A stretch of DNA of 64,000 bases from Pollenia angustigena (taxonomy: Eukaryota > Arthropoda > Insecta > Diptera > Polleniidae). The DNA lies in contig OV884057.1 of the NCBI GenBank assembly GCA_930367215.1, positions 252,242,830 to 252,306,829 on the forward strand, given 5' to 3'. The translations under genes and the position numbers were made by a program. A model generated the notes under the pieces. The model did no database searches, was not told the DNA's origin, and saw only the letters and a list, made by a program, of their open reading frames with translations. This document shows positions 44,957-56,756 of the stretch, piece by piece; position 1 is the stretch's first letter; each line of letters begins with the position of its first letter.

Positions 44957-45627
44957 AACAAAAAGGGCGGCATGAAATAACCTCCCAAAATATAACCCCC
45001 AAAAAAATAATGAAATAACCCCCCAAAGCTTGGGGCCTTATTTCATATGCAATAAAGCCCCAATTTAGAAAATGAAATTATCCCCCAACGAAAAGAAACA
45101 ACGCCCCAAACATAAATGATATAATTCCCTAATTTTTGGGGGCTTTTTTATTTCTGAAATGAAATAAGAGCCCAATATATGTAGTACAATTAATAATACA
45201 GTTTTGCTTTAAAGAATCACGCAATAGATATCATGATATGCTATACCAAACACCAGCTTCGCCAACTACGCAATGACTTTTTCCTCTATGGTATAACAAA
45301 CACCGGCTTCGCCAACTAAAGCTTCTCTGCTGTTCTGTATACCAAAGTGAATAAATCCTTGCGCTCAAAAACGTTTTCATTATAAATTTGAAAATAAAAT
45401 AATCCCCCAAAAAATATATTGGAGCTTTATTTCATAATGATTTTTTGGGGGATAATTTCATATGAAATAATAACCCAATTAAAAAAATGAAATAACACCA
45501 CAAACAAAATGAAATAACCCCCCAAAAATCGTTTTTGTTGTTCTCTGTACAAACTTTTGGGGGGTTATTTCATTATTTTTTTGGGGGGTTATATTTTGGG
45601 GGGTTATTTCATGCCGCCAACAAAAAG
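44957..45627. mobile_element. Mutator-type MITE with long C6/G6-rich termini
   Basis: GGCGGCATGAAATAACC starts both ends. The inverted match runs about 60 bases, through repeated ATAACCCCCCAAAA units, with only one or two differences. AACAAAAAG flanks both ends exactly (44957-44965 and 45619-45627), a 9-bp duplication. Long terminal repeats with a 9-bp duplication fit Mutator-like elements. The interior repeats GAAATAA-plus-C5/6 units many times and has a doubled CACC(A/G)GCTTCGCCAACTA segment. No ORF of note. Confidence 0.82.
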
Positions 45628-45759
45628 TAGCTTTCGTAAGAGAAAACATGTAGTAAAACAAAAAACTTTTTATAATAAAAACATTCTCTCATAACTAAAA
45701 TGCAACTTTAGCAGCTGTTTAATAAGAAAAAGTACTTTTTTTAATAAAAACAGGTAAGA

Positions 45760-46015
45760 AAGTATAGTCGGTCAAGCCCGTCCATATGATACCCCACACC
45801 ACAGAATTTAATAACACATCATGCTTATGTGTCCATATTAATATGGATTTATCTATGTTTATAAACTTCATGAAAATCGCTTTGAAAGTTTGTGAGAGGC
45901 AGAAATCGCCCCCTGCCTCCCCTTGTGGTCCTATTTTTTAAAAACTGTGTAGCTAATGTGTCCCTATAGATATGGAAATATCTATGTTTTAAATTTCATT
46001 AAAATCGAGTGCTTT
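45760..46015 (-). repeat. dispersed repeat, copy 3 (inverted relative to copy 2)
   Basis: The complement matches 44510-44650, including the 'AAATTTAAAACATAGAT', 'TGGACACA' and 'GGACCACAAGGGGAGGCAGG' blocks. It lies beyond the Mutator-type MITE, so copies 2 and 3 flank it as inverted arms. Confidence 0.6.
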
Positions 46016-46399
46016 TTGTTAAAAAGTTAAGTTCTTTTTATTTCAAATACTAATTTTTATTATAAAAAATATTTTTGGTATTAAAGACAATTTTGTGTTT
46101 TAAAAAGTTCTCTCATTTAATTTACATATGCTGTTGGCGTCTGGCTGGTGGGAAATTGATGCTCATGTTTCCCAGTATTTTCATCGAGTGCAACCTGACT
46201 ACAGGTGGTGGTGGCATCTGGCAACACCGCATGTTGTATGTAGCCCAGATGGTTGTTAACGTCACCCTAAGAATGACTTGCTTTCAAATACTTTGACCAG
46301 TCAGACGCCGACCAAAAGTTAAAAATTGTAAAAGAAAATTAAAAGTGTAAAAGTTAAAATAAGGAAAATTAAAATTAAAAGCGAAATAAGAGAAGAATA

Positions 46400-46565
46400 A
46401 AAGTGACACCTATTGAAAAAAGTGAGTTTCATTTGGGAAACAACAGAGCCACCGTAATAGTGTCATTCAGCCTACGAAAAAAGGGTTGGTTTAATTTTGA
46501 GCCACAAGTGTACGAAACACGACCTGCCACATTGAGCCATCAGAACCAGCGATTCCACCAGGTAA
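46400..46565 (+). other. coding-like, GC-richer segment of unknown nature
   Basis: An open frame without a good ATG reads FHLGNNRATVIVSFSLRKKG and ends at CACCAG|GTAACCC, which looks like an exon end with a splice donor. Composition is visibly less AT-rich than its surroundings. I recognise no domain. It might be a short exon, a retroelement leader, or chance. Confidence 0.25.
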
Positions 46566-47164
46566 CCCATTATCACCCCAACATATGCTATTAGTTACGA
46601 AAGATATTTTTGTTTTACAAAGGTACTTCTTGGTAAATATAATAACTATGGACATTTTTATTGCCGAAAACCGATAGGTAGCAATGAGATGTGTTTGTAC
46701 AAAACAGGTACCCTTTTAACTGAACATAAAGCACATGAGCAATCGAAATAATACAAGGTAGCCGACCCATTATGGTGTCGGAATAAAAATGGTTTCGAAA
46801 TGCATATTTTTTGTTTGTTTCATAGACTCTGTGCTCTTTTGTTTCTCATAACTGTATTGTATTTACTGCAGTAAAGTGGTAATAATTTGAAATATTTAGC
46901 CAAAAGTTGGCATTGAACAAAAAAATTTCGGACAAACATAGAATTTTGTTTTAAACAAATGGCATTTAGACAGTATTTATTTTGTTGTTATTTGAAGAGA
47001 TGCGTAGGGATTTTGCTTGTTTAAACAAATTAAATTTTCAGTTTTTAAAGAACATTTTAAATAAAGTGTTTAAAACTCAATAAGTCTGTGGGAAGTTTCC
47101 AAAAGATTAGCAGAAAGTTTTAGGAAAACTTATTAAATATAAATTGGTTTATACACTCTAATAT

Positions 47165-47345
47165 TAGGCCCTCTTTTTCTAGCATAGCAAGTCATACGTC
47201 ACAGATAGCGTGAACAATGTTGGCTTCTTAGCCGTCGATTGTTGCTGATTTTTTAGCATAAATTAGTGAATTTACGTAGCCCCACCGGATATAATCGAGA
47301 GGTGTCAAATCGTACGACCCAGGATGCCAACTGCCATGTAGAGAA
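47165..47345 (-). pseudogene. mariner-type transposase C-terminal fragment
   Basis: The minus frame reads PGSYDLTPLDYIRWGYVNSL, then IYAKKSATIDG, a stop, and EANIVHAICDV. This corresponds to the 'D-L-T-P-L-D-F-F-L-W-G-Y-V-K' end block holding the last catalytic residue of the VNKQN mariner group, followed by 'L-E-x-N-I'. The rest of the enzyme is gone. Confidence 0.7.
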
Positions 47346-47382
47346 TTAGAAGCTAATTGCTTTCTTAATTATATTTATTTAC

Positions 47383-48661
47383 TAGGGTGTTCATTTAATC
47401 GGGTTTTATTTTTGTTCGATTAAACGTTTAATCGATATTTGGCATTTTTAACTTATTTGATTAAACGAATAAAATTTTAAAATGAATCGATTAATCGAAT
47501 AATTCTTAATCCAGAAATTTTATAAATTGCGAGATTTTTTTTCGATAATTTTAGAAAAAATTAGTACTTGAGTAAAAAAACATTCTTTTTTAAATAAAAC
47601 TCGTCAATGTAGCTCCAAATTGTTGCTGCACTTTCGGTCACTTAGATTTTATAAGAGTCAATATAACTTTGGATTTTTTGAAAGTCTTCACGGACATTCC
47701 ATCCTCTGCTATGCTTCTGCAAATAATTTCCTCTAGAGAATCGTTTAAAATATTTATACATCGGACCACTTGATTTTGTTGGTGGAGCATCTTCTTCAAG
47801 TAATTTATCAGTGTGTAAGTGGTAAATAAGTGAAGTTGTAGAAGAACATTTACGTTAATACATTTTTGGACACCTGTTACATTTAGCATTTTTAGATTTA
47901 TCTTTAGTACAATATTTATAAACCAAACTCATTCTAAAGAAAGAAACACATGAAATATTTTGTTACTACATATTTTTAAAAAAATACGGGCGTGTTCTAG
48001 AAATCGAAATGAAGTGGATTTAAAATCGAGCAAATTTTTAAAACGACCCTGCAATGAAAGTTCATAAAATATTTCATTTTATTTACTTCATTCTTTAATT
48101 ATCTATTATTTTTGCAAATACAACACTTCAAAAAACGAAAAACTACGGTCATTTCGTAAATAGTAATTCAATTTAAATTCTCGTTCGATTTTCATTTCAC
48201 TTCATTTCGATTTCTAAAACATAACCGATAATTTAAATTAATTGAGTTAACACACATTGCAGTGTATTTATCAAATATGATAAATTGGAAATAAAGCACG
48301 TCATACGGAAATCTTATAAATAATAATAATTGTATTCCCAAAAGTAACTTTTATAATACCTACTTTTATCGTTTTTTATTTTAGTTTTAGTTGAAAAACG
48401 TAACAAAAATATAGGATTAATTACTCACTAAATATGACTGATTTTTTTTATTTCCCACGGACACATACATTTGTAAATTCTAGTTAAAACTTTAGAAATA
48501 TACATTTAACAGAAATACTATATATTTTTATTATTCGATTAATCGGTTTAAATTCTTCGATTAATCCTTTAATCGGAATTAGCAATTTTAAATTATTCGA
48601 ACAATTAATCGTCTAAAATGGTTCGATTAATCAACCAAGAATAAATCGACTGAACACCCTA
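47383..48661 (-). mobile_element. hAT-type element with TAGGGTGTTCA ends and BED-finger remnant
   Basis: TAGGGTGTTCA starts the left end and, complemented, the right end. The flanks TTATTTAC and ATATTTAC are a near-perfect 8-bp duplication (one mismatch). Sub-terminal CGATTAATCG/CGATTAAACG words repeat on both sides. A broken transposase start lies inside. These features fit hAT. Confidence 0.72.
47638..47944 (-). pseudogene. hAT transposase N-terminal fragment (BED zinc finger)
   Basis: From an ATG near 47932 the frame reads KSKNAKCNRCPKMY, a stop, and RKCSSTTSLIYHLHTDK. Cys-x2-Cys then His-x-His after 'S-T-T-S-L' is the BED-finger pattern of hAT transposases. After a shift another frame gives CRSIAEDGMSVKTFKKS, like the conserved region after the finger. 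At least one stop and one shift are present and the catalytic domain is missing. Confidence 0.6.
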
Positions 48662-50900
48662 ATATTTACCGCATTATAGTAAAGAAAACCACAGCTCGTT
48701 GTAGTGAAGCCAACCAATGTTTTCGGCGTGAACGAACTCCTCACACTAATGAAAAATATTAGTTATCACAAATTTCACTTTCTTTTCCATTAAAACCTTT
48801 ATTTATACAATTCGATCATAGATTTCGCTTTTTTTTCATTGAAAAGCTTATTTACTGGTAGTTAAATGATCAATGATTTATTGAATTTTTTTCATGAAAA
48901 ATCGATTTTTGGGCAAAAATATGAGTGAGATGAAACGCTTAAGTACTGAAATAAAAACGTTTAAAGATTTAGTGATATTTTTTTTCACAAAAAATCGACA
49001 GGCGCTTATATGAAAACTGTATGGCTGATTCGTTGGCGCATGCATTAACCACCTTGTATCGAAAGGGTTGAACAAATGTTTTAGATGCTTCATTCCCGAA
49101 AAGTATGCCGCATTTTTCACACAAGTTTCAACTTATTGCTAGTCAGAGATGGTTTGATGTAACTATCTGTGAGTAAGCCAGAAAAAGGTGGCCGATTTTA
49201 GATGAAGGAATCTAATCAGCTCTGGAATCTTACTGCTTATTGCTACTTATGCACAAGTAACGTTGGAACATTTCCTCTGTCCCCTACCCTGCATTCGGAG
49301 ACCAGAACTCGAACTGTTTGGACAAAATTTCTCTCATTGACATTGATTTCAACAGGAACGAATTTTTCGTGGAATCAACCGGATGGCTGAGTGAGAATGT
49401 CAGCAGCCAGATAACATGGGAAATAATTGCTGGACCCACGTGAACTGTGCTCGATCCACATTTTTTTAACATTTTTAATCTTTAAGGTTTTCTGCTACAA
49501 CTCTAAAACATATTTTTGGTGTTTTCTTTGTAACTATTTTAAACCGACTTTTTTCCGTTTTTCTAGGAAACACTTTTCATCAAATCGTGTACAAAATACG
49601 TCACTTAGATATACATGAAAAAATTGCTAACTCGGTATGAGCAATGTCAAAACATAAAACCATTATTACGAGAGGTAATCTGTCCCTTGTCAAGACCTTC
49701 ATTGCAGGAGAATGGTGAATTAAAAAGTAAATTTTGTCCTTATTGTTACAAGTATTTTATTAATGGAAAAACCAAATATATTTCATTTATTTCATTTAAC
49801 TTAAACTTCCTTCCATTCAATTAACTATATTGTATTTTTTTTACAACTTTCTAACATTTCCTGAGAAAGCTTAACTCAACAATTCTTTATTCATTAGTTG
49901 GACAAAACATGAAATAAATAAGCAAAAAAAGGAAAAAAAACAAAAATGTTTAAAAAAAGCTTGATGCCAATTAATCCCACATACATGACTCGCACAACAT
50001 GTAACTAATTAATGAACCCATAGTTCATAATGAAACATGTTGAAATTAATTAATGAAGTTTATATGAAAACGTTTGCGAAAAAAACAAAAAAAAAAAAAA
50101 AAAAATACATTTAACGAAGCAAAACTTTTATTTAGCAATTTAGTTAGAAATAAAGGGTGCAAAATTACTTAGTGGCGGGGGCTTAAAAGTAAAGATTTGA
50201 TTATGACCTTAAGACTAAATCCACACAGCAAATTTAACCTCATCAGGGAAAAAGTATGGCTCTAGGAAGACAATTAATTGACAATATAAACGGCATTCCA
50301 TATTAATCGAAATTTCCATTATTTCCAATTGTATTGTAATTTCGATTGATATCAAGCACCGAAATTTGCCCTCGAATTTAATGATAAGTGTCTTGGAGGT
50401 TCTTGAATAGAGAAAATGGAAGCGAAAGTGCTTTAGATATTGTGGGAGTTTGTGTTTAAAAAAGAAAAAATTTAGGAAAACTTTTGAACATTTAAAAACA
50501 TTTGATTATTTTCTTTTATAAATTATTTCTCATTACTTTTCTAACTTTATTTAGTCGTAAGTAAAACTATCCTAACGACCAATGTTTTCACCAAAATACC
50601 TTGCTTTTGTTCCAAAAACTGATAATGATGTCAGCAAATTGGCCTTTTGTCTGAGTGTTGACATTCTTCTACTCATAAGTCTAACACTGGGTCTATCAAA
50701 CCATTTATCCATGTGTCTGTGTATTTAATGTTTTGTTTGGTTCCTTTGTTAAACTCTAACAGCCCGAGACAAATAATTTACAAAATTGTCCTTAATTTAT
50801 ATTATACATGTATGTGTGGGTGAGTAAGAGTGAGGCGAATGAGAGAATGAGTGAACTGTTTAAGTCCGTGCGTATGTAGTTTTTTGTGTTCATCTGACAA
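48662..50900. other. no recognisable feature
   Basis: Several 60-80 codon ORFs overlap on both strands (for example near 49200-49480 and 49615-49824). None has a domain, a repeat partner or clear splice signals. An A19-like tract lies near 50085-50105. Confidence 0.45.
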
Positions 50901-50918
50901 TTTGTAAACAAAGAATGA

Positions 50919-52648
50919 ATGAAAAGTAAGACCTTTTCTCCACTTTTGAAACTAATAATTAAGAGACTTAACACAAAACACAAGAACATACGTGATATTG
51001 GTATTGGTAAGACAACAAATCGAGAAGATGATATTGATGTCAATTTGCTTAACGAATCTTTTGTTAATATACCCTTGCCAACAGTTAACCCTGGTTTTTA
51101 TGCTCAAACACCACCATACAACCCTTATGTGGCAAAATTCAGTTTTAAGTGCCTCAATCTAAATGATGTTGCAGAAGGTTTCTTTAAAGTCAAATCAAAC
51201 GCCGTCGGTCTTGATGACATTAACCCAACATTCATTAAGTTGATATTACCACGTATAATACACCCTATTAAATATTTGTATAATACAATTATAACCACCA
51301 GCAATTTTCCGACGGAATGGAAATATGCCAAAATCATTCCAGTACCAAAAACAAGCACTGAATACCGCCCAATATCAATTTTACCATACCTGTCTAATGT
51401 TTTTGAACGACTTATATATAAACAAATGGTTGAATATATAAATCAGTACAGTTTATTAACTGACCGTCAATCGGGTTTTAGATCTCAGCATAGCTGTTTA
51501 ACCGCCCTAACCGATGTTATCGAAGATATCAGAGGTAACTTGGAAGATGGGAGAATATCGTTTTTAGTTTTGCTTGACCATTCAAAGGCCTTTGATACGG
51601 TTCACCACTCAATACTGTGCTTTAAACTGTGTAAAATGTTCAACTTCTCAACTACCGCCGTTAAATTGATTTCGACATATTTAACTGACAGATGGCAATA
51701 CGTCTCAAACAAAGGACTTCTTTCTTACCGTCTTCGTGTGACAAGGGGTGTTCCGCATGGTTCCATACTGGGGCCATTGCTGTATTCGATCTATGCTAAT
51801 GATATACCGAAACAGCTAAATTATTCCAGGATCCAGATGTATGCTGATGATATACAGGTCTACCTCGATAGCTCTAAAGATTCCATCATCACTAGAGTTA
51901 CAGATCTTAACACCGATCTAAACAAAATTTTCCTGTGGGCGACTGCAAATGATTTACGAATTAACCCTAAGAAGTCAAAATGTATAATTATTTGTAAAAA
52001 TTCGGTCAAAATTGAGTCTAGAATTGATGTTTTTCTGGGTGGCAGCAAAATTGATATTGTAAATTCTGAAAGAAATCTTGGAGTGGTTTCAATAGTTCAC
52101 TAACTTGGTCAGATCACATCAACCAAACATGTGGAAGAGTGTATAGTATGCTAAGGTGTTTATGGACTACACAGTATTGCACACCACCAAAAATAAGACT
52201 GCTCTTAGCTAAAACCTACCTACTACCAATTCTGCTGTATTCATCAGAAATCTTTACGGGCTGTAACTCAAAAGACACTGCTAAACTCAACACAACTTTT
52301 AACAACATTGTACGATACATATTCCGTTTGAAGAGATTTGATCATGTTTCTCAGTACTCCAGTCGCGTCTTTAATATTACCTTTAATAACTACTTAAAGC
52401 TTAAAAACCTAGTCTTTCTGCATAAAATTGCAACATTAGAACAACCAAAATATCTGCATGACCGTTTAAGATTTATGAGGTCATCAAGAGGAAATGGCAT
52501 CATGCAAATAAGACATCGGGATACGTCATCCGAGAGACAATTTTTCATACTAACTATTCGTCTCTGGAACCAACTTCCTTTAAACTTGCAATCTATTAGC
52601 AACGCAAATAAATTTAAATTTTTACTTAATCAATTTTACAGAACGTAA
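50919..52648 (+). pseudogene. 5'-truncated LINE reverse transcriptase with one frameshift
   Basis: The first 394 codons hold the RT core: STEYRPISILPYLSNVFERL (146-165), LLDHSKAFDTVHHSIL with Asp220, TRGVPHGSILGPLLYSIYAN and QMYADDIQVYLD with Asp310/Asp311, then LRINPKKSKCIII. A one-base deletion near 52088 ends the frame. The same protein continues one frame over (SSLTWSDHINQTC) and then as 169 further codons to RLWNQLPLNLQSI and a stop at 52646. The endonuclease is missing and the 5' edge is a truncation. This is a CR1/Jockey-group LINE, subclade not resolved. Otherwise it is well kept, so the insertion is fairly young. A T-rich tract follows rather than a clean poly(A). Confidence 0.85.
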
Positions 52649-52649
52649 T

Positions 52650-53170
52650 CTGCTCTAATGTCATTCGTAACTTAATATTTTTTTTATATATTAGTTTTTT
52701 AATTTTATAATATTTTTTTTTTTTTTTTATATATTAATTTTTTATTTTATATTATTTCTCTGTTTTTTTTAATATATAAGTTACTCTTTAAATTTATATA
52801 AGTACTTTTTTTACGTGATTTCAACTTATTAAGTTTTATTGATATAACTTTTCTGATTCTGATACTATAAATTATAAGATATTATGTCTTGTTGTATTGG
52901 AAATTCGAAATTTAATAAATACAGAAATACATAACATTTTGATTTACTTTTCTTGTTAAGTTTTTTTTTTGGTTGAAGTTCAATCAGATAAAAATGACAT
53001 ATAATGGCAATTTGGAATGCACGAGCCCCTTTACGATTGTAGCAGGTGCAAATGTTAACGATACATGGATATATTTTGTATTGAATGTAAAGAGCATAGA
53101 TGACGACTGGAATTAAGGGAAAGAGAGAAAATATAGAAATATATATTAAAATATATAGATAGAAAATAAA
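52650..53170. other. T/A-rich low-complexity stretch
   Basis: Downstream of the LINE: runs of T with TTTTATATATTAATTTTT-like words, then AT-rich sequence. No gene seen. Confidence 0.5.
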
Positions 53171-53187
53171 AATTTTAGTCTGCATAG

Positions 53188-54116
53188 CCATGCAAGTGAG
53201 ACAACGTGTTAGGCAAAATGACGAAAATATCGCTGCCGTTCAGGCGTCCGAAGCAAATTAGTCGATTCCGTGGTGTTTTCAAGTACTGGGCATCGAATTT
53301 TTTGTAAAGATCTTGGTTTACACCCATACAAGATCAACCTGACTCAAGAGTTGAAGCCGATGGAGCATTTCTCTAGAGAAGATGTGCCAAGATGACGAAT
53401 TTCATCGCAAAATCATATTCAGTGACGAAGCTCATTTTTGGTTCAATGGCTTCGTCAATAAGTGAGAAGATGCGCCAAGATGATGAACTTCATCGCAAAA
53501 TCATCTTCAGTGACGAAGCTTATTTTTGCCTCAATGGGTTCGTCAATAAGCAAAATATGCGTGATTTGTTTGGTGAAAATTAACATCTGCTTCATGAATC
53601 ACCACTTCATCCACAAAAAAAGAACGGTTTGGTGCGGTTTGCATGCCGGCGGCGTTATTGGGACATAGTTTTTCGTCAACAATAACGATCGTCAAGTTAC
53701 TGTGAATGGTGATAGTTTTCGCGCCATGATTACCGATTATTTTTGGTCCGAATTGGAAAACATGCACTTGCACAACATGTGATTTCAACAAAACGGCGCC
53801 ATAAGCCACACGGCACACGTTACAATCGATTTTTTAACAGTAAGTTTAGTGAGCCTGTTATCTCAAGAAAAATCAATTGGCCGCCTCTTTCTTCCATTTT
53901 TACTCCTCTACACTTTTTCTTTGGGGCTCATTAGTCTATGGCAACAAGCCGACGATGTTGGAAAAACTCAGAGCCAACATTGAACATGAAATAGCGGCCG
54001 TTACGGCCGAAATGTTTGACCGAGTCGTCGATAATTGGGTCCAACGAATCGACCGCTGCCGAAGTGCCCGCCGTGGCCATATAAACGAAGTCGAGTGCCA
54101 TTTATTAATGTTTTGA
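53188..54116 (+). pseudogene. mariner-type transposase pseudogene with internal 88-bp duplication
   Basis: It starts with MQVRQRVRQNDENIAAVQAS (N-terminal helix-turn-helix part), followed by stops. An 88-bp step duplicates the block carrying FSDEA and GFVNK (53376-53463 and 53464-53551), and 88 is not a multiple of three, so the frame shifts. HPQKRTVWCGLHAGGVIG, then VTVNGDSFRAMITDYFWSEL, MWFQQ-like (here a stop) and the C-terminal VYGNKPTMLEKLRANIEHEI follow in three frames. Most of a ~340-residue enzyme is represented, but it is dead. Same VNKQN group as the relics near 7, 24 and 63 kb. Confidence 0.82.
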
Positions 54117-55050
54117 TTGATCTCAAATGCTTTGCGATTTATATAAAAACAAAGAAGTTGTCAAGTCCTTATTAAAAAACCCGTTACATATGTCATTTAT
54201 CCTTGACTCAAATGTGGATCATATAAATTATAAATGAACTTAATTCTATATCTTTTATTATTTTTTTGGACTCTTAGGGTGATTTCAATCAAAACCAAAC
54301 CACATTGAACAATTCTTATCTATCTTATAACAAGTTTGAAAGAACTATCAAGGTCCCTTTCCGTTCTAGGCAAGGGTGGACACGTTTTGGGTTTATGTAC
54401 TCGGTAACAATCTGTTCAAGAATTAATCGACAAATTATATACCCTTTTGTTCGCCTGGTAACAGATTTGTATATTGTTTCACATTGTAAAAAACTTATGG
54501 ACACAAATTCTAAACAGTTTCTATTTTTCTCACTTATTAGTTGTTTTTCCCGTGGAATCCTGCAGTTACATATATCCCCTATTCAGTAATGCTTTTTGAA
54601 CTGATTTTGGATGAGCATGTTTATTCAAAGAATTAGCCATATCAGATGAATAATAAATTTGACATCAAAAAAAGTAATAATAACGGGAACATAAAAGGAA
54701 GAAATGGTATTTAATTCGATAAATTCAATGTGTATTTAAACTTTTGTCCTCGTCATTTTTTTGTTTTTTTAAAAATTACCGTTATGTATTCAATTAAATC
54801 AATATTTTTTTCTTAATTTTATATCATCAATGAAGGGAAACAAAAAACAAAAAATTTTCGGAAAAACTTTAGTTTTCCAAAAACTTCAAATATTAAGGGT
54901 GTATTTAAATTTTAGTCACTATGGTACGTGCTGTACCTTCACAATTTTTTAACAAAGATGCTTGCGTTTTTAAACGTTATCTTGAGCAAAAATACCATGG
55001 TGTACCCTGGAAGAAAAATGGTTTGTAAAATACCAAAAATGTATATTAAT
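54117..55050. other. no recognisable feature
   Basis: AT-rich sequence. A 94-codon ORF near 54305 is open but shows no domain. Confidence 0.45.
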
Positions 55051-55052
55051 AA

Positions 55053-55101
55053 AGGCTCAGTTAGCCGGGAGTGACAGTAACATTGCAAATCAGCTGCTGC
55101 A
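55053..55101. mobile_element. left end of a PIF/Harbinger-type MITE (truncated)
   Basis: TAA followed by AGGCTCAGTTAGCCGGGAG, the same start as the MITE at 3044, and a CAGCTG word 30 bases in. The sequence then passes into a Penelope-like fragment and no right end was found. Probably cut by the Penelope insertion. Confidence 0.5.
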
Positions 55102-55360
55102 TGTTATTATTTTTTTTAATTGTTTACATGTAATTATCTTTGTAATATTATGTTTTGTTTTTTGTTTAATATTAATAATAATTATTATTGTATTTATTTA
55201 TCCAGACCCCTGAAGATGGTTAGCGATGCTAACCGAAATATTGGGAAAATAATAAAAAAATAAAAATATAAAAAACAAAAATACCTATCAAGAATTTTTA
55301 TTTTTTATTTTATTTATTTACGTGGACCTGCAGCCAAACAAAAACAACAAATAATTTATA
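55102..55360 (+). mobile_element. Penelope-like element 3' end, inverted solo copy
   Basis: It matches the complement of the main Penelope-like copy from about 57195 to 56573, minus that copy's nested insertion. It carries CCCCTGAAGAT plus a perfect 7-bp stem (GGTTAGC-GAT-GCTAACC) plus GAAATATTGGG, and the GTGGACCTGCAGCC box, and ends AACAACAAATAATTTATA. Tail-to-tail partners of this kind are common for Penelope-like elements. The interval to the main copy (55361-56572) is AT-rich with no recognised gene. Confidence 0.7.
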
Positions 55361-56756
55361 GTTATAAGTTATCTTGTAAGTTATAGTTTTATGTTACTTA
55401 AAATTGTCATGTATAATTTTCAACACAACTGTTATTTTAAAATAGTTCCTATATAAATTTCCCAGTCATTTTTAGAAATGGTTATAGAACATAATAAATA
55501 GTTATTACAGGAAGGTTCAGGAAAAGTCTGAAATATAAAAAGGCGTGACTCATGTATAATAAGTTTAGTTTGTTTTGAAAAAAGGGTTCTGTTCGTAACT
55601 AACAATTGTGAACAAAATAATTAATTTCATGGTCAAAAAAGGTACCGTTACGATTTTATAGCAAAAACAATTTTATTGTAAGCGACAAATTTCATACAAA
55701 ATTAATATGAAATGAAATAAAAAAGCTCTCTCCTGTAAAATTTGATTTTTGTCGCTTACGTTATTTTCGCGGTAAGGGGTCGATATATTAATGTATTATT
55801 ATTAAAAATTATTTGCTTTATATAGTATATATTTAAGAAGTCTATAGTTAAAAAAAAACAGTAATTTTTTAGTTTGATATTCAATCTGTCAGTTACGGCC
55901 CTTTGTTCCAACTTGGAACCATAGGAATCAATATATAATCTGTCTTCAAAATAACTTTGTTTTTTCTTAATTTGCTTAAACAATTTTGTTTTTTGTATAG
56001 TCTTCTTTTTAAAAACTTTTAACAATTTTTATCTTAATATTTTTCTCTTCTTTTTTAGCGTTTCAGTAAATATTTGTATATCTTCCTTTGAACCTTAATT
56101 GAAATATTTAAGATGTTGATTGCAAGAATGCGTTGCGAAACGTGAAAGATGGATGAAATAATTATCAATATTTGTGCTGCAGTTAAATGTGAGTGAAGAA
56201 GATTAAAAAATTAAATTCAAGTAGAAAACTAAATTGAATAAAAAAAATTACATATAAAATATTACTCATGCAATCACTTAAGTGAACACCGGAAATCAGG
56301 GTTGAATGAGTCTGTTGCATTACAATAATATTAAGGGAATAATAAACCTCACAGGTGGCTTGGCAAACATGTCAAAATTTTACGTTTGTACAAACATTTT
56401 GTGTTGTTAATTGGGGTGTTTGCTGTTTGGACAAACATTTGAGGCAATGTTTGCAGAAATATTAAAAATTTTTAATATTTGGCAGACATGTTGGATATTT
56501 GTCAAACATTTGTGGCTTCTAATGCTAAATGTATTCAATTCAATTAATTTTTAATATTAAATTAAAATTTTTTATAAATTATTTGTTGTTTTTGTTTGGC
56601 TGCAGGTCCACGTAAATAAATAAAATAAAAAATATAAAAATTCTTGATAGGTATTTTTGTTTTTTATATTTTTATTATTTTCCCAATATTTCGGTTAGCA
56701 TCGCTAACCATCTTCAGGGGTCTGGATAAATAAATACAATAATAATTATTATTAAT

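Noticed and set aside
52865..53191. 108-codon minus ORF with hydrophobic start
   Set aside because: AT-rich, no domain, no initiation or splice context; likely chance downstream of the LINE.
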